Assembly: GCA_022885665.1 (NCBI GenBank)
Contig: JAGQDJ010000081.1
Location: forward strand, 124,001-188,000
Length of the DNA: 64,000 nt
DNA from: Triops longicaudatus
Taxonomy: Eukaryota; Arthropoda; Branchiopoda; Notostraca; Triopsidae
Direction of reading: 5' to 3'
Made by a program: the position numbers and the translations under genes. Under the pieces are notes generated by a model, which was not told the DNA's origin, made no database searches, and saw only the letters and a program-made list of their open reading frames with translations. Shown piece by piece: positions 24,631 to 39,120 of the stretch (the stretch's first letter is position 1; every line of letters starts with the position of its first letter).

Positions 24631-27600
24631 TCAGTCTCCCAAAGACGCCGAGGTAGACAGACCATTAGCAGGTACCTCCAGAACATGCCAGCGGCAAGTT
24701 TGTTCTCCATTTGCATCTCGCATTTCTTGCCAGTGTACGGAAGTCTCTTCGCTGGAATTCTGGAGGCCGAAGGAAACCCACCCGAGCAGCTCACGCCTTT
24801 TCAAGGCACGCTTGTTTAAAGTACTCACAGTGAGTGTTACATCAGGTAGTTGAAACAATGCCACGGGAAAGACGAACGTTTCATGAAAAGTGGGCGCCGT
24901 TTGTCCCTTCCGGACGCTGCTTTTGACGCGGCTCAGCTCCTGGCCTGTACTGCTGTACAGCACACTTTTCACAACCACGTCCGGAGCTCGGGAAGAGCAC
25001 TGAGAACGCAGCAGAGATCCCTTGACGATTTCCATAGATAAGCGTCCTGTCGTACCATTGTAGGCTAAGCCAATCAATAATTCAGGAACGCCGCCTCTTG
25101 GAGGTAAGATTCCAGCTGAAGGAGGCGTGGAATCACCGCTACTACTCCTTCCCAATCCGCCCAAGCTGTAACTGCTCAATCCACCGCGCGAACTTTCTCG
25201 CTACATTAAAAAGTAAAGCATAATACATTAGCTGATTGCAGTTTGATTTCTATAGCTTTTTCTCACTGAAAATGAGCACCCCTTCACATTAAATACGAGC
25301 AACAAATGGCTCTTTGCGTTCTACGAGATGGAAATTAGAGTATACGGTCGAAGCCACTCAGTTGAATAGCGGTTATCTAAATATTATGCACATTAAATGA
25401 AAAACAGCCGATTCCATTTGAAGCCCATTATTTTTCATATAAAACTAATTCAACCTGCTAAGTGAATAATGGATAAGTGAATACAGTAAAAGCGCTAAAT
25501 TTTACACGGTTAGTTTTTGGAGATTGTTCCGCGAAGTTAATTTGGTTAATCTCAAACTGCGTTGGCAAGTCGTAGCGGGTGACAAGTTAGAATCATTAAC
25601 ATTTAATGCCAATCGGAATTTCGTGATAAGTTTCTTATTGAAATAGAAACAAATAGAAAAAAATCCACTATTATAACTTAACCAAAAATTGAATATGGAT
25701 GAATGCGAATTAGATGTTCTGTTTCTTCTTTCTTCGTTTTCTGTCGAAAATATACAAAAGAAAAAACGGAAGTAAGGATTTCTCACAAATTTACACAAGC
25801 TACTTGTGTAACGGAAACTACGCCTCTGTTTCTTAAATTTTAAGGAGGAATAATTTTAAAATAGAAACTGGTTTGCAGGCAGTAGTTATTAATGAGCATA
25901 CGTCGGAATTTTGTAGTGAGTGATATACAACACCGTTTGCGAGAAATCATCCTTCGTACGTAGCATATTTTAAAAAAATCCGATCGTATGCCATAAGCTT
26001 GTAAGCTTGTATAAATCGCTTCTCAGGATAGCCTTCCTAAATGCAACCTTGATGAACCTTCTACCCTTTTTCAGGACGCAAAAATTCTAGCTTGAAGACG
26101 TTTGCGCTTACTAATGTAACATATTTTTCTCTTTCTCTATAGATGACTGCTTTTCAGATATGCAAACTTTACTAGAGCTATGAGAGCAAACAAACGTTCG
26201 GGGTATCCTTAAAGAGTGTTTCTTAATGCCCCGGTGTGCATAAACCCCCTATGGGAGAATAACACGGTAAGTTACAGACATCAAGCTGGGGAAATGGTTC
26301 AAAAATCAAAGAAACTCTTGTGACAGTATTGTTGGAGTTGTAGACATCTAGTGCACCAGTTTGTGTTTTTCTTAAAAAAAATCTGTAAATTACGGTTGAA
26401 TTTTGCTACTTTTTATTATGCGGAAAAATGAAAATCAGGTATACTAGCGCACTAGGTCTGATTTTTTTAAGCTTTAAGGTATAAAGAGAATGGCTCGCAA
26501 CCCGCAAATAAATGTGAGCTGTAGTAGGCTCCGACAAATTAATTCACCCTGAACACCAAGCGTCTATGTTTGAGAATTCCTATAATGCTTATTCTTTCGT
26601 GTTTATTTAATTTTCCTACGAGTTGCAGTCGTCAAGTCTTAAGTGCAGTAACTGCCTTGCATACTGTCAATTGGGTCATTCGGAACAAAAAAGGGCTTTT
26701 TTTCTTTCACTTTTGTAGTCAACTTTAGCAAATTCTGAATGAACAGGAAATCGAGAGTTCTTGTTATAGAAAGCCGTATAGAAACAAATAAGCTACTGCA
26801 TCCTTACTTGCGTGGTGTCATGCGAGTATTTTATTTTTAAACTACGCGTTCTAAGTTGCCCCATGCCGGTACAGCTTTGGACGTGAGCAAGAAACGGCAC
26901 AACAAAGCTTAAACCAAAGGCTGCTTGACTCTTTTGGTTTAAGCGACAGTTATATTTTGGTAGTAAAAATTCGAATACACTGAAAATGTGCCCAAAAAAA
27001 TCACCTACTTTGAACTTCTTGTTGCCAGGAAATGTATCAATACAGGAACTTGGTTTTAATTTTTTAAAGGCGTGCGTACACGAGGAAAATTTAATCGCAA
27101 CTCGGTCTTCGCAGTACCATCGTGATTGCCTCTCTTCACTTCCTCTCGACCTGAAACCTAATCCGGTTGGCTAGAGTTCATCGGAAGGTGAGTTCCCGGT
27201 TGTAGTCGTGATTAAAAGTTTCAGTGTCTGCGCACGGTTTAAGAAAGCCTATGCACCACAGAAACCGGCAACACCTAGTTTGTTGCGCTACGTGGTTTAG
27301 GGGCAATAGATGGCTAACTGTTTCGCACAAAATGTGCAAAACTACCCCGTGCGTTCAGAATAATTCCCCTTGATGGTAAGTGCCTCACAGCTTTGGGGCA
27401 CTGAAGCTTACGAGCTATGAAGGCTCCAAAAAATGGGCTTTCCGGCAATGACACATGCGAATTCGACACAAGTGTTCAAACAAACTCCATCTTTTTGAAA
27501 ATTCTAGCTATTGATCTTCGAAACTTTTCGCTTTCTGAAAAACTCTCTAAACCCCCGTGGTCTACCATTGCTAACCGCCGAGTCAAGAGCCACGACGGCG

Positions 27601-28013
27601 TACCGGAGAAGAATGTGTCGACCTCCGAAAGTTTAATTTTCGGCTTTCTTCTTCGTCTCTTTCTAACACTTTCAATTCCCAGTGAAACCACTAAAGCCTT
27701 TACACCGTACCGAAAAGCTGGACAATGGTACGCATATGACGATTGCTCTGCATACAGAGCAACAGTCAACCAGACTTTAGCAGAAGTCTGGGTTTGTGTG
27801 TCTAATAATGCTCTATATGGGTATGATTAAATATGATCAAAAACAGGTATAGGTGACTCGACTGTACTATGCAACCGCTTAAAAAAATTATTGTTCAGGC
27901 ACCGCGCCTGACAAGTTGTAAAAGATTCGTGCATAAACAAAACGGATGTGCGAGAAAATGTCACGTCCTTTTATGTGCCTTACGTCCGGATCCGATTCTG
28001 CTAGTGAAAAGGC

Positions 28014-28053
<40 letters not shown>

Positions 28054-30671
28054 AGAACTCACCGAAAGACAGGGCCTGGGCTCTAGGTTGAGATACAAGC
28101 GTGTCTCTTCTTCTGCTGTTTCTTCGGTGTTCAATCTCAATGAAGAGAACCCAATGACACTCTCACCCAGCAACTTTTCGCGTCGTAGCTTGCTCCATCC
28201 GTACAACCGGAATCGCAAGCCTAAACTAGTCACTTCATCCGCTGTCACTCTTCCAAACACGAAATGTTCCTCGAAGTTTAGGGCTCCTTGGGCCGGCTTC
28301 ACTTTACTTTTCTGCTTGTGTTTACGGTCCGGCAGCAGAACCAGACGAATTTGCACATTCTGGAAGGCGGAAAAAGTCGTGGTACTGTTCCACTGCAGTT
28401 CACCGATACGAACAATCATTCTGCGGGCGGCGATGTTGTATAGTAGTCCCACATCAAGCACACCTCCGCCCTTAACATTCGAGGAATTAGAAAGGGGAGG
28501 TTCCGAATCTCCATAAGCACTTGAGACATCCGTCACATCAAGCACGCTCTCCTGTGTTGTTCACCACGTAAAAAGAAACACAGCATTAGGATGTAATCTT
28601 CAGATTTTCTTCATCTAAGCCCAGAAATATTATGATTTTTTTCGATAACATCACACGAAAAAATCAAGTGCTAAAATTTAAAATCAGATAAGAGATTTAC
28701 AGAATGAGTTGCCATCCCGTTCAAAGTGTCCGTGGATGCATGCCAACGCTTGTGAGGATGCCGAATTTGTTTGAGACTAGAAACGGTTAATGCAGCTACA
28801 CTTTGGCTCAGTTTCTTCATCGAGCGCAAATTACCATGCCTGGGTTTCTCCCGTTCGGTGAACATGAACAAGGCCTACAAACATGCAGTACAGTTGAGAA
28901 ATGCAGGGTTGAGTTGCCGCAAAGAAAACAAATAAACCACCCTCTTGAGGGAGAGAAGAAATTTCCATTAAAATGAGTAAAAGAATGGTGGACAAGAGTA
29001 CTGTGTCCTGATCAATAACGAGCAGCAACACAGAAAAACGAAGAGGATATCGAGTGCCTGGACGCAAAACAACACAAGTAAAGTAGTTAAAAATAAGAAA
29101 AGTATCGCAAGACAACAAAAAGCAGGCCAAAGTTTGCTCCACGCCCGCCGTCGTTCGTAGAAATCAGGAGTTAGTTTTTCAAAACAAAGAAAATAGCGTC
29201 AAATCTACCGTGCTTTCGTTAGGGCGAGCTTCAAGATGCGCAGGAGCCTAAGGCACAACAAAAAATACAAAGCAACACATTAGCTACGTTATAAAATTAT
29301 TAGAAAGTTTATTTTTTGGGGGGACAACTTTCCCGGACCACTTTCGCGCTACTAACGTATTGATTTTATTAATGGTCAGTGGAATACAGTTCTACCTCTA
29401 TGTCAGCCAAGGAGTCGGCATAGCTTTCTTGCTCTTCTTCGAAATGCCGGTGATCCAAGCTGGAATTGGGGTAGGTCGGCAACTGCATGTTACTAAGGGT
29501 TGATTGCGAAACCAAGGACTGCGACTGAGACGTGTCGCGGTAAGGAGGATCGCTTTTGCGACCATGCGGGTCCCTTCGCCTCAGCATCCGGATTTCTTCT
29601 CCATCCGCGCTCACGGACGACGTGCCACTGGCAGTGGAACCATCACTGTAATTTACCCGTCTTTCTTGATTTTAACAACTCAACAACTCCCTCACAGCCA
29701 GGTTTACAAAGTAACACCCAGAAGGACAAAAACAGCGCCACAATTCCCGAATACGAACACCGATGTAACAAGCGACATTGAAGTATGGCTTGATTTGAGC
29801 AAAGGTGCAACACAGATTGTGATCTGTTACCTGTTTAGAACGGTTTTGTAGCGCCCCTTTTCGGCCAGAGACAGCGGCACATCAGAAGACTTACTGCGAC
29901 CGGCATTTCCGTAATGGAGCTCGGTAAGACTTACGTTAGGCGACAGTTTTTGCGCTAAAGGTAACGTAATCAAGGATAAGGGTCGCAAGTGCTTGGTATC
30001 TTCGCTGTCGCTCTCCTCTGCACTCGAATCCTGCGTTATCGCATTGCTGCGGACTAAACCTGGCATTTTATCTCCGCGTTTGGTTAATCGTGCGTTAGAG
30101 GAAGGCCAAATAGAAATACCTTCAATAGGGTCCATTTGGATATGCATGTGTTGGAAAGAAAATGGGCTGTTAGCCGATACTGTATGGATATACAGAAAAT
30201 TCATTAAATGGAGTTGGGGCCCAAGAGAGCCTTTAAATTCTCCCATTACAGACTTCTCGGCTGGCAAGTTTAGGCTTTGGGGTCCCTGTAATAAGAAAGC
30301 CCAATTACCGTCTCGATGATGTGTTGTCGAACCGGGAAACTCGAGGCAAAAATTAGGTTTGGAGCTCGCCGCGGCAGAAGCTTGGTTCAGCTTCTTCAAA
30401 CGCCATTTCCTCCGCAAGTACAGAAACAAGACCAAAAGAATTGTCAAGAAAAAGGCAATTCCACCCAGGATGGCCATGGAGCCCCAAGGACCTACAAGAA
30501 GACACAAACACACACATTTTCAGGATGCTTTAATTAGCGCTGTTTCGCCCCAACTGATTCGAAGATACATAAGCTTTTGCTTAAGAACTCACTAGCAATC
30601 ACTTGCTCTGTAGCAAAGTCAGGAGAATAGCTTGGTATTGCCAAGAAGTTTGTCGTACTACCGAAATCCAT
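24631..30671 (-). CDS. Syt14: Synaptotagmin-14/16-like, tandem C2 protein
   Basis: Membrane-trafficking protein of the calcium-independent Syt14/16 branch. Seven exons: 30593-30671, 29831-30491, 29396-29645, 29209-29247, 28701-28874, 28063-28551, 24631-25200; 2262 nt, 753 residues. Residues 1-30 are a short N-terminal ectodomain. A single membrane helix follows (MAILGGIAFFLTILLVLFLY, about 32-51), then basic RRKWRLKK. A long low-complexity linker leads to C2A (exon 6, about residues 402-564) and C2B (exon 7, from 565). C2B includes LKRRELLGWVSFGL and ends CRWHVLEVP before a short tail. The calcium-coordinating aspartates expected in C2 loops are largely absent, as in Syt14/16. If exon 3 is not spliced, an in-frame stop follows eight residues, giving a possible truncated isoform. 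Intron 6 is 2.9 kb and holds a MITE fragment. Confidence 0.9.
25201..28062. other. Large Syt14 intron between the C2A and C2B exons
   Basis: The intron holds a truncated MITE at 26223-26490, a pure A tract of about 33 nt (28019-28052) next to the C2A exon, and a 414-nt plus-strand ORF at 27417-27830. That ORF has no recognised domain and is also largely open on the opposite strand. Confidence 0.6.
26223..26490. mobile_element. Truncated copy of the TTAA MITE family
   Basis: It starts TTAATGCCCCGGTGTGC, matching the left end of the 17557 element, and follows it for about 265 bp with scattered substitutions and small indels. It loses similarity after GGTATAAAG. The right inverted repeat is absent, so this copy is dead. 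It lies within a Syt14 intron. Confidence 0.85.
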
Positions 30672-32685
30672 TTTCACATCATGAAACTGCTACATATTAA
30701 TAAGAAAATGCCACTTGTAATGAACGCTCGCCAAGTTGACACGCCACAGCCACGAATGAAGGCAAAGTATTTCGGAGTGACGTACCCTTCCGCATGTTAC
30801 AGTGAAGTGGCTGTTTATCGCCTCTCACAGGTGCACCTGTGCAACCTCCTGTTTACTAGCTCCCTATATTCCTGTGGACTCATTTAGGCCAGAGCGCCGA
30901 TATTATGATGGGCACCCCAGACACCGGCTCTTTTTGTTTACCTTCTCACGGACATAAGTTTGAACACACGCCACAGGAGATGAACTCTTTCGCTCTTTAG
31001 TGTGACAAGTCTCATATGGACAAGCCTAGTAACCCACATAAATAGCCACCCTCATGGTGTAATAAGGTCGCTCGCAGCATACTATGCCCGAATGCGTAGT
31101 CGAAATGTCTTGCGATGCACGTAGATTATGCAATCTTACTTGTACCTTACTTTGCTTGCTATAGTTGCATATATGCGTATGTGTGTGTATCCATGGCCGG
31201 AATTCTTTTGTATGCCCACCTTGCTTTAGCTCTTGTTGGCTCTATTGATTACCTGGGCGCGAATTCAGAATCTACACTCGCACGTAGCGTGGCACTGCAC
31301 GAAGCTTTCTCTTTAATAGAGTATTTTATTACAGAAACTCGCTTACTAGGCTTGTTATATGTCTCGGATTGTTTAAAAAGAAATAAACAGGCTGCATTTC
31401 CACAAGTGGAGAGCTCTTACCTTAACAGCAAACCTGAAATTTTGAAACAATACGCAGTTCATGAAAAAAATACAGAATATGACTTGTAGATGGACAGCTT
31501 GAGCACTATTTGCGGTAGAGCATACGGAAAATCTGATTGCCCAAACCTACCTGATTTCAAACGATTCGAAACCATAGCAACGACGGAGATCGAGCGACAA
31601 GAGAAAGCCAGTGTCCGGAAATCAATGATCCTTGTAGATCATGTCCTATTGTAGAGTAGGATCCGTACTTCAGTTCACTAATGATACTCGGCTAGGATTA
31701 TAGCCTGGCTTAATGCATATAGAGCAAAACGAGGCCTATGGCACAGCTGTCCTTGTTCATTGACAAATATAGCTTTTTCATCAAAGCGTAAACTTCAATT
31801 CCTATCAACAGCCTCATGGCAGTCCGCAGAGAATTTATCCGTTTGGTAAGTCACTGCAAGCTCTAGGCCTACACAGAAAGCAAAAGTACGAAGGTTTCCG
31901 GCATTGTTGCCTTGTTCACGGTACAAATAAGGCGCTCAGCTCAAGTGTCTAATACAGCACTGGTCTGTCCACAGAACAACAAGAGAATTGTAGTCAATGA
32001 GTGGGGTGAAACGCGCATGCCGCCCACGCACGCGTCCCTTCTTTCTTTCTTAGCGCTATTTTTTCGAACAGCTAAAAAAAAGCACATAAACATTGAAAGA
32101 ACATCAGCATAAAGCTACCAATCCTGACAATTTACATTAAAATATGATATTTGTTCTGGGCCGTACCCAGGATTTTGGTTCGGAGGTGGGTGGAGGTTCG
32201 TACTTTTTTTTTTTTAAAAAAAATTTTTTTACCCTCTAGTTTTCTGCTATCTCTATGTTCCAAATATGAAAATAGAATTTCGGGGTTGCAGGGGATAACA
32301 ACCCCTTATTACGTGTACATACATTACGATGATATACGTTCAATAAAAATAATAAAAAAATGCCCCGGGAACCCATGTTCTTGTCGCCTATGCGAGAAAA
32401 CTAGGAGTCATTTCGTCGATGGGCAGTAGGCCTACCGGTGAAGCTTGGGCTAGCCAGCTTGGGAATTCGTACTGTACTTGTTTTACTTAATCATAACAGA
32501 TACATGGCTGACAGTGCCGTTAATGTGACTGCTACGCATACGGTGAACAAATGGTTTAATGTCACAATTAGAATGTCTACGTTTTTATAAGCAATGTATT
32601 GTTTACGTTTATCTGAATTGTAGGATTTGTATCGTAATTTTGAACGACTAGCATGATATTGGTATTTTATAAGAGAACTTGGCAT

Positions 32686-32858
32686 CAGTGGCGTCGTGCA
32701 CTTCAAAAATTTGGGCGGCCCGATTTTGCATTTCTCTTAATAAAAGAGTTAATGAGTTATAAATGAGTTTTAAATGATACCTTTTTTATCAGGATGGCAA
32801 CAATTTTTTTTTGGGGGGGGCCGGGCCCCCCCCGGCCCCTTATGGCACGACGCCTCTG
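32686..32858. mobile_element. hAT-type MITE, 173 bp, with perfect 8-bp TSD
   Basis: The terminal inverted repeats begin CAGTGGCGTCGTGC (left) and CAGAGGCGTCGTGC (right complement), 13 of 14 matching. A perfect 8-bp target duplication CTTGGCAT lies at 32678-32685 and 32859-32866. The interior has a G-run/C-run block (about 32813-32840) that can fold back. No coding capacity. The TIR differs from those at 6626 and 52346, so it is a separate family. Confidence 0.9.
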
Positions 32859-35020
32859 CTTGGCATAGCGCAGGTAAACAAAAGACGTACCGCACATCAT
32901 CTGACTTCATAGTGAGAGGCTGAAAAATTATATTACAAAAATATTTTCCTTGTCATACTTGCAAAAACCACCGAAAGAGGGATTACCTTCTGTATGAAAT
33001 ACGATGTTTTTATGGCTGGGCATCAAAGCAAAGCTGTCGCAAACCAGGATGTGAAGAGTTTAGGAACAAGAAAAGCAAGCTACCAAATAGTGATTTCACT
33101 TTTTCGTGAAGTTTTTCAACTTCAGTATCATTCGTTTCAGGAAAAAAGACGTGAAACAAAGGAAACCACTCAAAACGTAATATGTTTACATAAACAGTTT
33201 CTCTTCAGGTCTCAATTTTTAGACTTGCAAAACGCGAAGTCGCCATTAAACTAAAATAATTTCGATTGTGAAAACCTTAGAATAAGGGGCATCCAAGAAT
33301 GAAGCAGCTCCTACAAGGCTTTCCTCTCACATTGTTCGAACTTTTCAAAAGTACTCACCAATCAAGTAGGCTATTTACTTTTATTTTTTGAAAAAAAAAG
33401 AAAAAGAGAGAAATATATGCAACGGTGCAAATACTGGCAAACGAATTTCTAGCTTTGTTTTGTCACATTTCGCAATGGCGTATTCAAAGGTTATTCTTCT
33501 AAGCAACTAGTAAATGTTGACCGAGCCTGAAAGAAACCTGAACAGTTGTCAGTGCGAACTTTGTTAGTTTGATTTTATGTCCACTGGGGCTTTTACATAC
33601 GGTATGTACATAATTCATGTGTGTAACAGATATTTTCTTAAATACTTAGCATACTCCATCGATAATTCTTTGCGTCCCTGTACATGTCCAACATAGTCAG
33701 TGTCACTGTATGTTTGCATATACGAAGTTCTAGCAATAGCCTATGCTGGTAAAGTAGAAAAAAAAAAATCATCGTATTGGTTTCTTTTCTCAGGTTACTG
33801 AAGACAATAATATAGCTAAAAATGCTCTTAAAATTGTTCTGTCCTTTTTTGCTGTCCCCTCTGGAGCTAAAATTATCATTTTATTTATTATGATTATTTT
33901 ACAGCAGCCCATATTTTGTTAAGAGGTTAAAAAAGAGGTTGATAGAGGTTAAAGAAACGAAATAATTTACACTTGCGACGAATTTAAAGTTGTTGTCATA
34001 CAGAGCCTGTAGTAAACATACAGAAGCTTCTACAGTGTGAGCAAACTTTCTACACCGTTCAAACATAATTTTATTTATAATAAGTACAAGCCGATATTTA
34101 CGAGTTTTGATCTAGTAGCTTTGAGTAGCTTAAAAATACTTTAAGTTTAAATAAAAGTTCAACCTGTTTTTGTTTTTTTTCTACTGATAACTTCAAAATG
34201 TTTTCCTTATCCTTGTTTGTGTTTGAGATCACTCCATGATCAACACCATACTTTTTTAGCAATTGATACTTGAGTTTCCTTCTTGTCCAAGAGAGACAAA
34301 ACTTCAACTCGCTGGGCTAATCTTACACTTGTACAATTCTTTTTGACATTTTTCTGTCACTCTTTCTGCAAGACAAATAATTGGGAAATCGTGAAATATA
34401 GAACACAAAATAGAGGGGTGTGCAAGGTGAAAGTTTTTCCGTTATGACTCTGTCTGAATTAAGAATATCGGAAGTATTCCTAAGAACATTTCACCCTGTC
34501 GCCCCATTTGTTGGAATGTTTTCTTTGATTTTTTTTAGGACACGACGATCGGTAATTAATAGGACCCATTTATTATTGTGAGATTTCCCATGGGAAATGA
34601 AAATACCATTAAGAAAATATGATTTTTCAAGGTAACCGAAGTAGTATTGTCCGGGTCTGATTTAATTTATTATAAATTGTAATGACGTGGGCTTAGCTTG
34701 AGATTATACGAGCTACGATGCTAACCGGGTTGAAGTTTCGTGAGCTCTAATGTACTACGCGGTAAAAATTTTCCCCATTTAATTATAGAAAAACCCCATC
34801 CTATGCTCCGCGATTTTTGGTGTTTGATTTTCTTGTGAAATTGCGAAATGTTCTAACAAAATAGTGAAATTTTCCCATAAAATGGTTAAACTTGTTTCAT
34901 AATGATCCTTAGAGACTTTTATTAAGAATTTCTCCCACTTATTGGGCAAAACACCGAACACCGCTGGACCCAGGATGGAGTTTTTCCACCATTAATTGGG
35001 GACAATTTTGTACATTGCAC

Positions 35021-35341
35021 AGTACTGTGCTGAGTAAAAATAAAGTTTACATAGCCAGCCACAGAGACATAGTCATAGCTCTTGAGGCTGATTAACGTTA
35101 ATTAGGCGCATTAGAAGCTTCCAACAAATCACTTTCTGAAGTGAAAGACAATATTTCTACATTTCATATACAGTAGTTATTTACACCATATAATTTTAAA
35201 TTTCGCGGCCTTTCACCTTGGAAGCGACTGGTTCAAACCCTTCAACACTTAATTCAGGTTAATCAGCGTCAAGAGGTTCAATTAGACTTCTGTGGTTTGC
35301 TGTTTTTTTTTTTTTGTTGTTGTTTTTTTTCAATACAGTAC
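35021..35341. mobile_element. Foldback-like element with long imperfect inverted arms
   Basis: The left arm (about 35021-35120) and the reverse complement of the right arm (about 35240-35341) share blocks such as GTACTGT, CCACAGA, CTCTTGA and GCTGATTAA. Single arms of the same family recur at 51440-51545 and 52925-53146. No ORF is present. Class is uncertain (MITE or foldback). Confidence 0.6.
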
Positions 35342-35774
35342 ATTAGCGGTTCTAAACTGTATGTTGCGGCGCTATGACGCGCCACGGTCATTTTGAAGGG
35401 GCTTTGCAAAATCGTCAAAAATTTCTACTCGAAATTATGTTGAGACCTTGGGAAAGCGGCGGAGCGGCATGGGTATTGAAGCGGCAAGGTTGGCCGCAAG
35501 CACAAAAGCTTAGTGCACTTCTGCACTCTATGATTCATAGAGCACGTGTGAACATGAGATTTTCTTAACTGAAGCCTTCCTGGTTCCTGGAGTGTGAGCC
35601 GGGTCTCCTGATTCCTAAAATGCTGCCAGTAGCCACGCTTAAAAAGGGGCTGGCCAGTTTTGTAACAAAAGGCAGCTGTTGAGTACCGCCCCTAGTAATA
35701 TAAACTCTTCTAGATTTGTAAATAAATCTGAGGAGGAAAAGTAAGCGCAATTAGGACGATTAATTTTGCTCATC

Positions 35775-37487
<1,713 letters not shown>

Positions 37488-37702
37488 CAGTAGAGCCATT
37501 ACAAGTTGCTAGCCGCTGCAAAATGCAATATATTTCGTATTTATTTCTTTTTAGACATGAGCCACTTAAGTGAATACTTTAAGCCAGAGAGATTCGGGAC
37601 TTACAGTACAGTGCAAATAGTTGAAGGAGTTGTACAGTTTGTAAAGAAATCAGTAATCTGCAACCGATTGTCATAGAAAAGGAATACAAGAAAACTTACG
37701 TG

Positions 37703-39120
37703 TCACCTTTGCCACATGTTAACCATGCTTTCTGCTGTCAATTGACCTTGAACCCAACTCGTGGACCAATTCGCATTGCAACCCCAGCGTTCGTCGTCTT
37801 CGTAAACGGTTTCGATCGTGCTGAGCCAGACACCCAACGAAACATCTTCACCTTGGTAACACTTAAGTAAATGGGCATTGTTCCCCAAAAATTCTACAAG
37901 GTCATGACCAAGCAAATATGCAGAACCACAAGCAAATGGTGGATACGTGTTTGCGGCGTAATCGTATTCGGCACATTTTCCGGCACGAAGCACCGGCCAA
38001 TTCCAACGAAAGTGACCCCACCATGTCCTCGAACTAATTTTGGAGCACAAGGCAGTCAATTCTTTGAGAACAGCATCTAAGTTTATTAAGGTATCGTCGT
38101 CGACTTTGATAAGATAATTGAACGAGTGATGCGTTATGGACCACCAGTAAGACCAGAGGAGCTTGTTAGAAACATTTCTATAAGTATCCACAATTGGAGC
38201 AAAGAGTAAATCTCCATGCTGCGCATATTCACCCTTTAATACGCTGTCTTGGTGAGTTCCTCGTTGCAACCATGCTTTGTACGCAGATTCTTTACTGCCC
38301 ATTAAGTCTTTCAGTGACGCCGCGTCTATGAAACGTAGAGATTATTAATATTCAGTGTGTGTAAGACTATTTGTTTACCTGGTACAGAGAATAGGAAATT
38401 TGGTCCGCAGTAGTTCGTAAAACCATGAGATAGCTTCTGACTAGTACTGTCATAAACATAGGTTACATCCAAAAGGGCACTGGATTCATTGTAACAGCAA
38501 GGCAGTGTATTTGTGTTTTTTGGTGAAAAGTGTAACTGAATATCCAAGTTCTGGGGCAAAAGAAGTGGTTCAGTCATAACTTCGCGGAATCCGTTTTCGC
38601 ATGATGAGTTGTCAGATTTAGCAAAAGGTACAAATTCGTAGACTTCTCCGGTAACAGGGTCAACGAAAGATACATTAACAGGTAATTCATACTCGCACGG
38701 GACAATTACGGCATTTAAAACTACAGAAAGCTTGATGCGAATTCCCAGAACGGAGGCTGATTTACATGATTGGGTTCGATAGCCGAAAGCATTCGACAAC
38801 TTTTTCGTAAGTTGCACACTTGTCTCGCTTATGTCTGTTTCACACGAGTGAGTTTTACGATAAGCAGGAGGTATTAGGCAAGCATGCTCACCAATCACAA
38901 ATTTAACAATTACATCGGTGTTCTGTGATATATTCTTCGCCCATGTTTGCCGAATAGCTTGTCTCAATTCAAAGTTTTCCCGGGCAGACGGCACAATCAC
39001 GATAAGTTTAGTATGAGGAAGATGTTGTTGGAGATAAAGGTACACAACTAAGGCAACTATAGGCATGAGCCCGTATTTAAAGAAAGAGACTAACCAAGTA
39101 AAAACGGAGACTCGTTGCAT
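37703..39120 (-). CDS. B3GALNT2: Beta-1,3-N-acetylgalactosaminyltransferase 2-like (GT31)
   Basis: Type II ER/Golgi glycosyltransferase. In vertebrates it adds beta-1,3-GalNAc to the O-mannosyl core of alpha-dystroglycan. Two exons: 38379-39120 and 37703-38325; 1365 nt, 454 residues. A signal-anchor helix lies near residues 14-32 (FFKYGLMPIVALVVYLYL). GT31 motifs follow: RQAIRQTWAK, then DTYRNVSNKLL, the metal-binding DDD near residue 323, WWGHFRWNWPV, YPPFACGSAYLLG and YQGEDVSLGVWLS. The spacer between RQTW and the catalytic half is long, as in B3GALNT2. It ends WQR then TGA, shorter at the C-terminus than the human enzyme. An alternative donor overlaps the stop, but no matching downstream exon was found. 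Confidence 0.9.

Larger units (their letters stand above)
30672..35774. other. 5.1-kb gene-poor spacer
   Basis: No supported protein-coding exons. It contains a degraded repeat fragment near 32157-32330, a hAT MITE (32686-32858), a foldback element (35021-35341) and the adjoining remnant of another hAT-like end (from about 35343). The first kilobase should include the Syt14 promoter. Confidence 0.55.

Noticed and set aside
24289..24819. 176-residue plus-strand ORF
   Set aside because: Partly antisense to the Syt14 C2B exon and otherwise without recognisable features; the minus-strand C2B match is decisive.
30304..30326. GT...CTTATTACAG segment of 23 nt in Syt14 exon 2 that looks like an intron
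   Set aside because: Too short to splice, and removing it would break an otherwise open, in-frame exon.
34098..34307. Lys-rich 69-residue minus-strand ORF
   Set aside because: AT-rich composition alone explains it; no family features.
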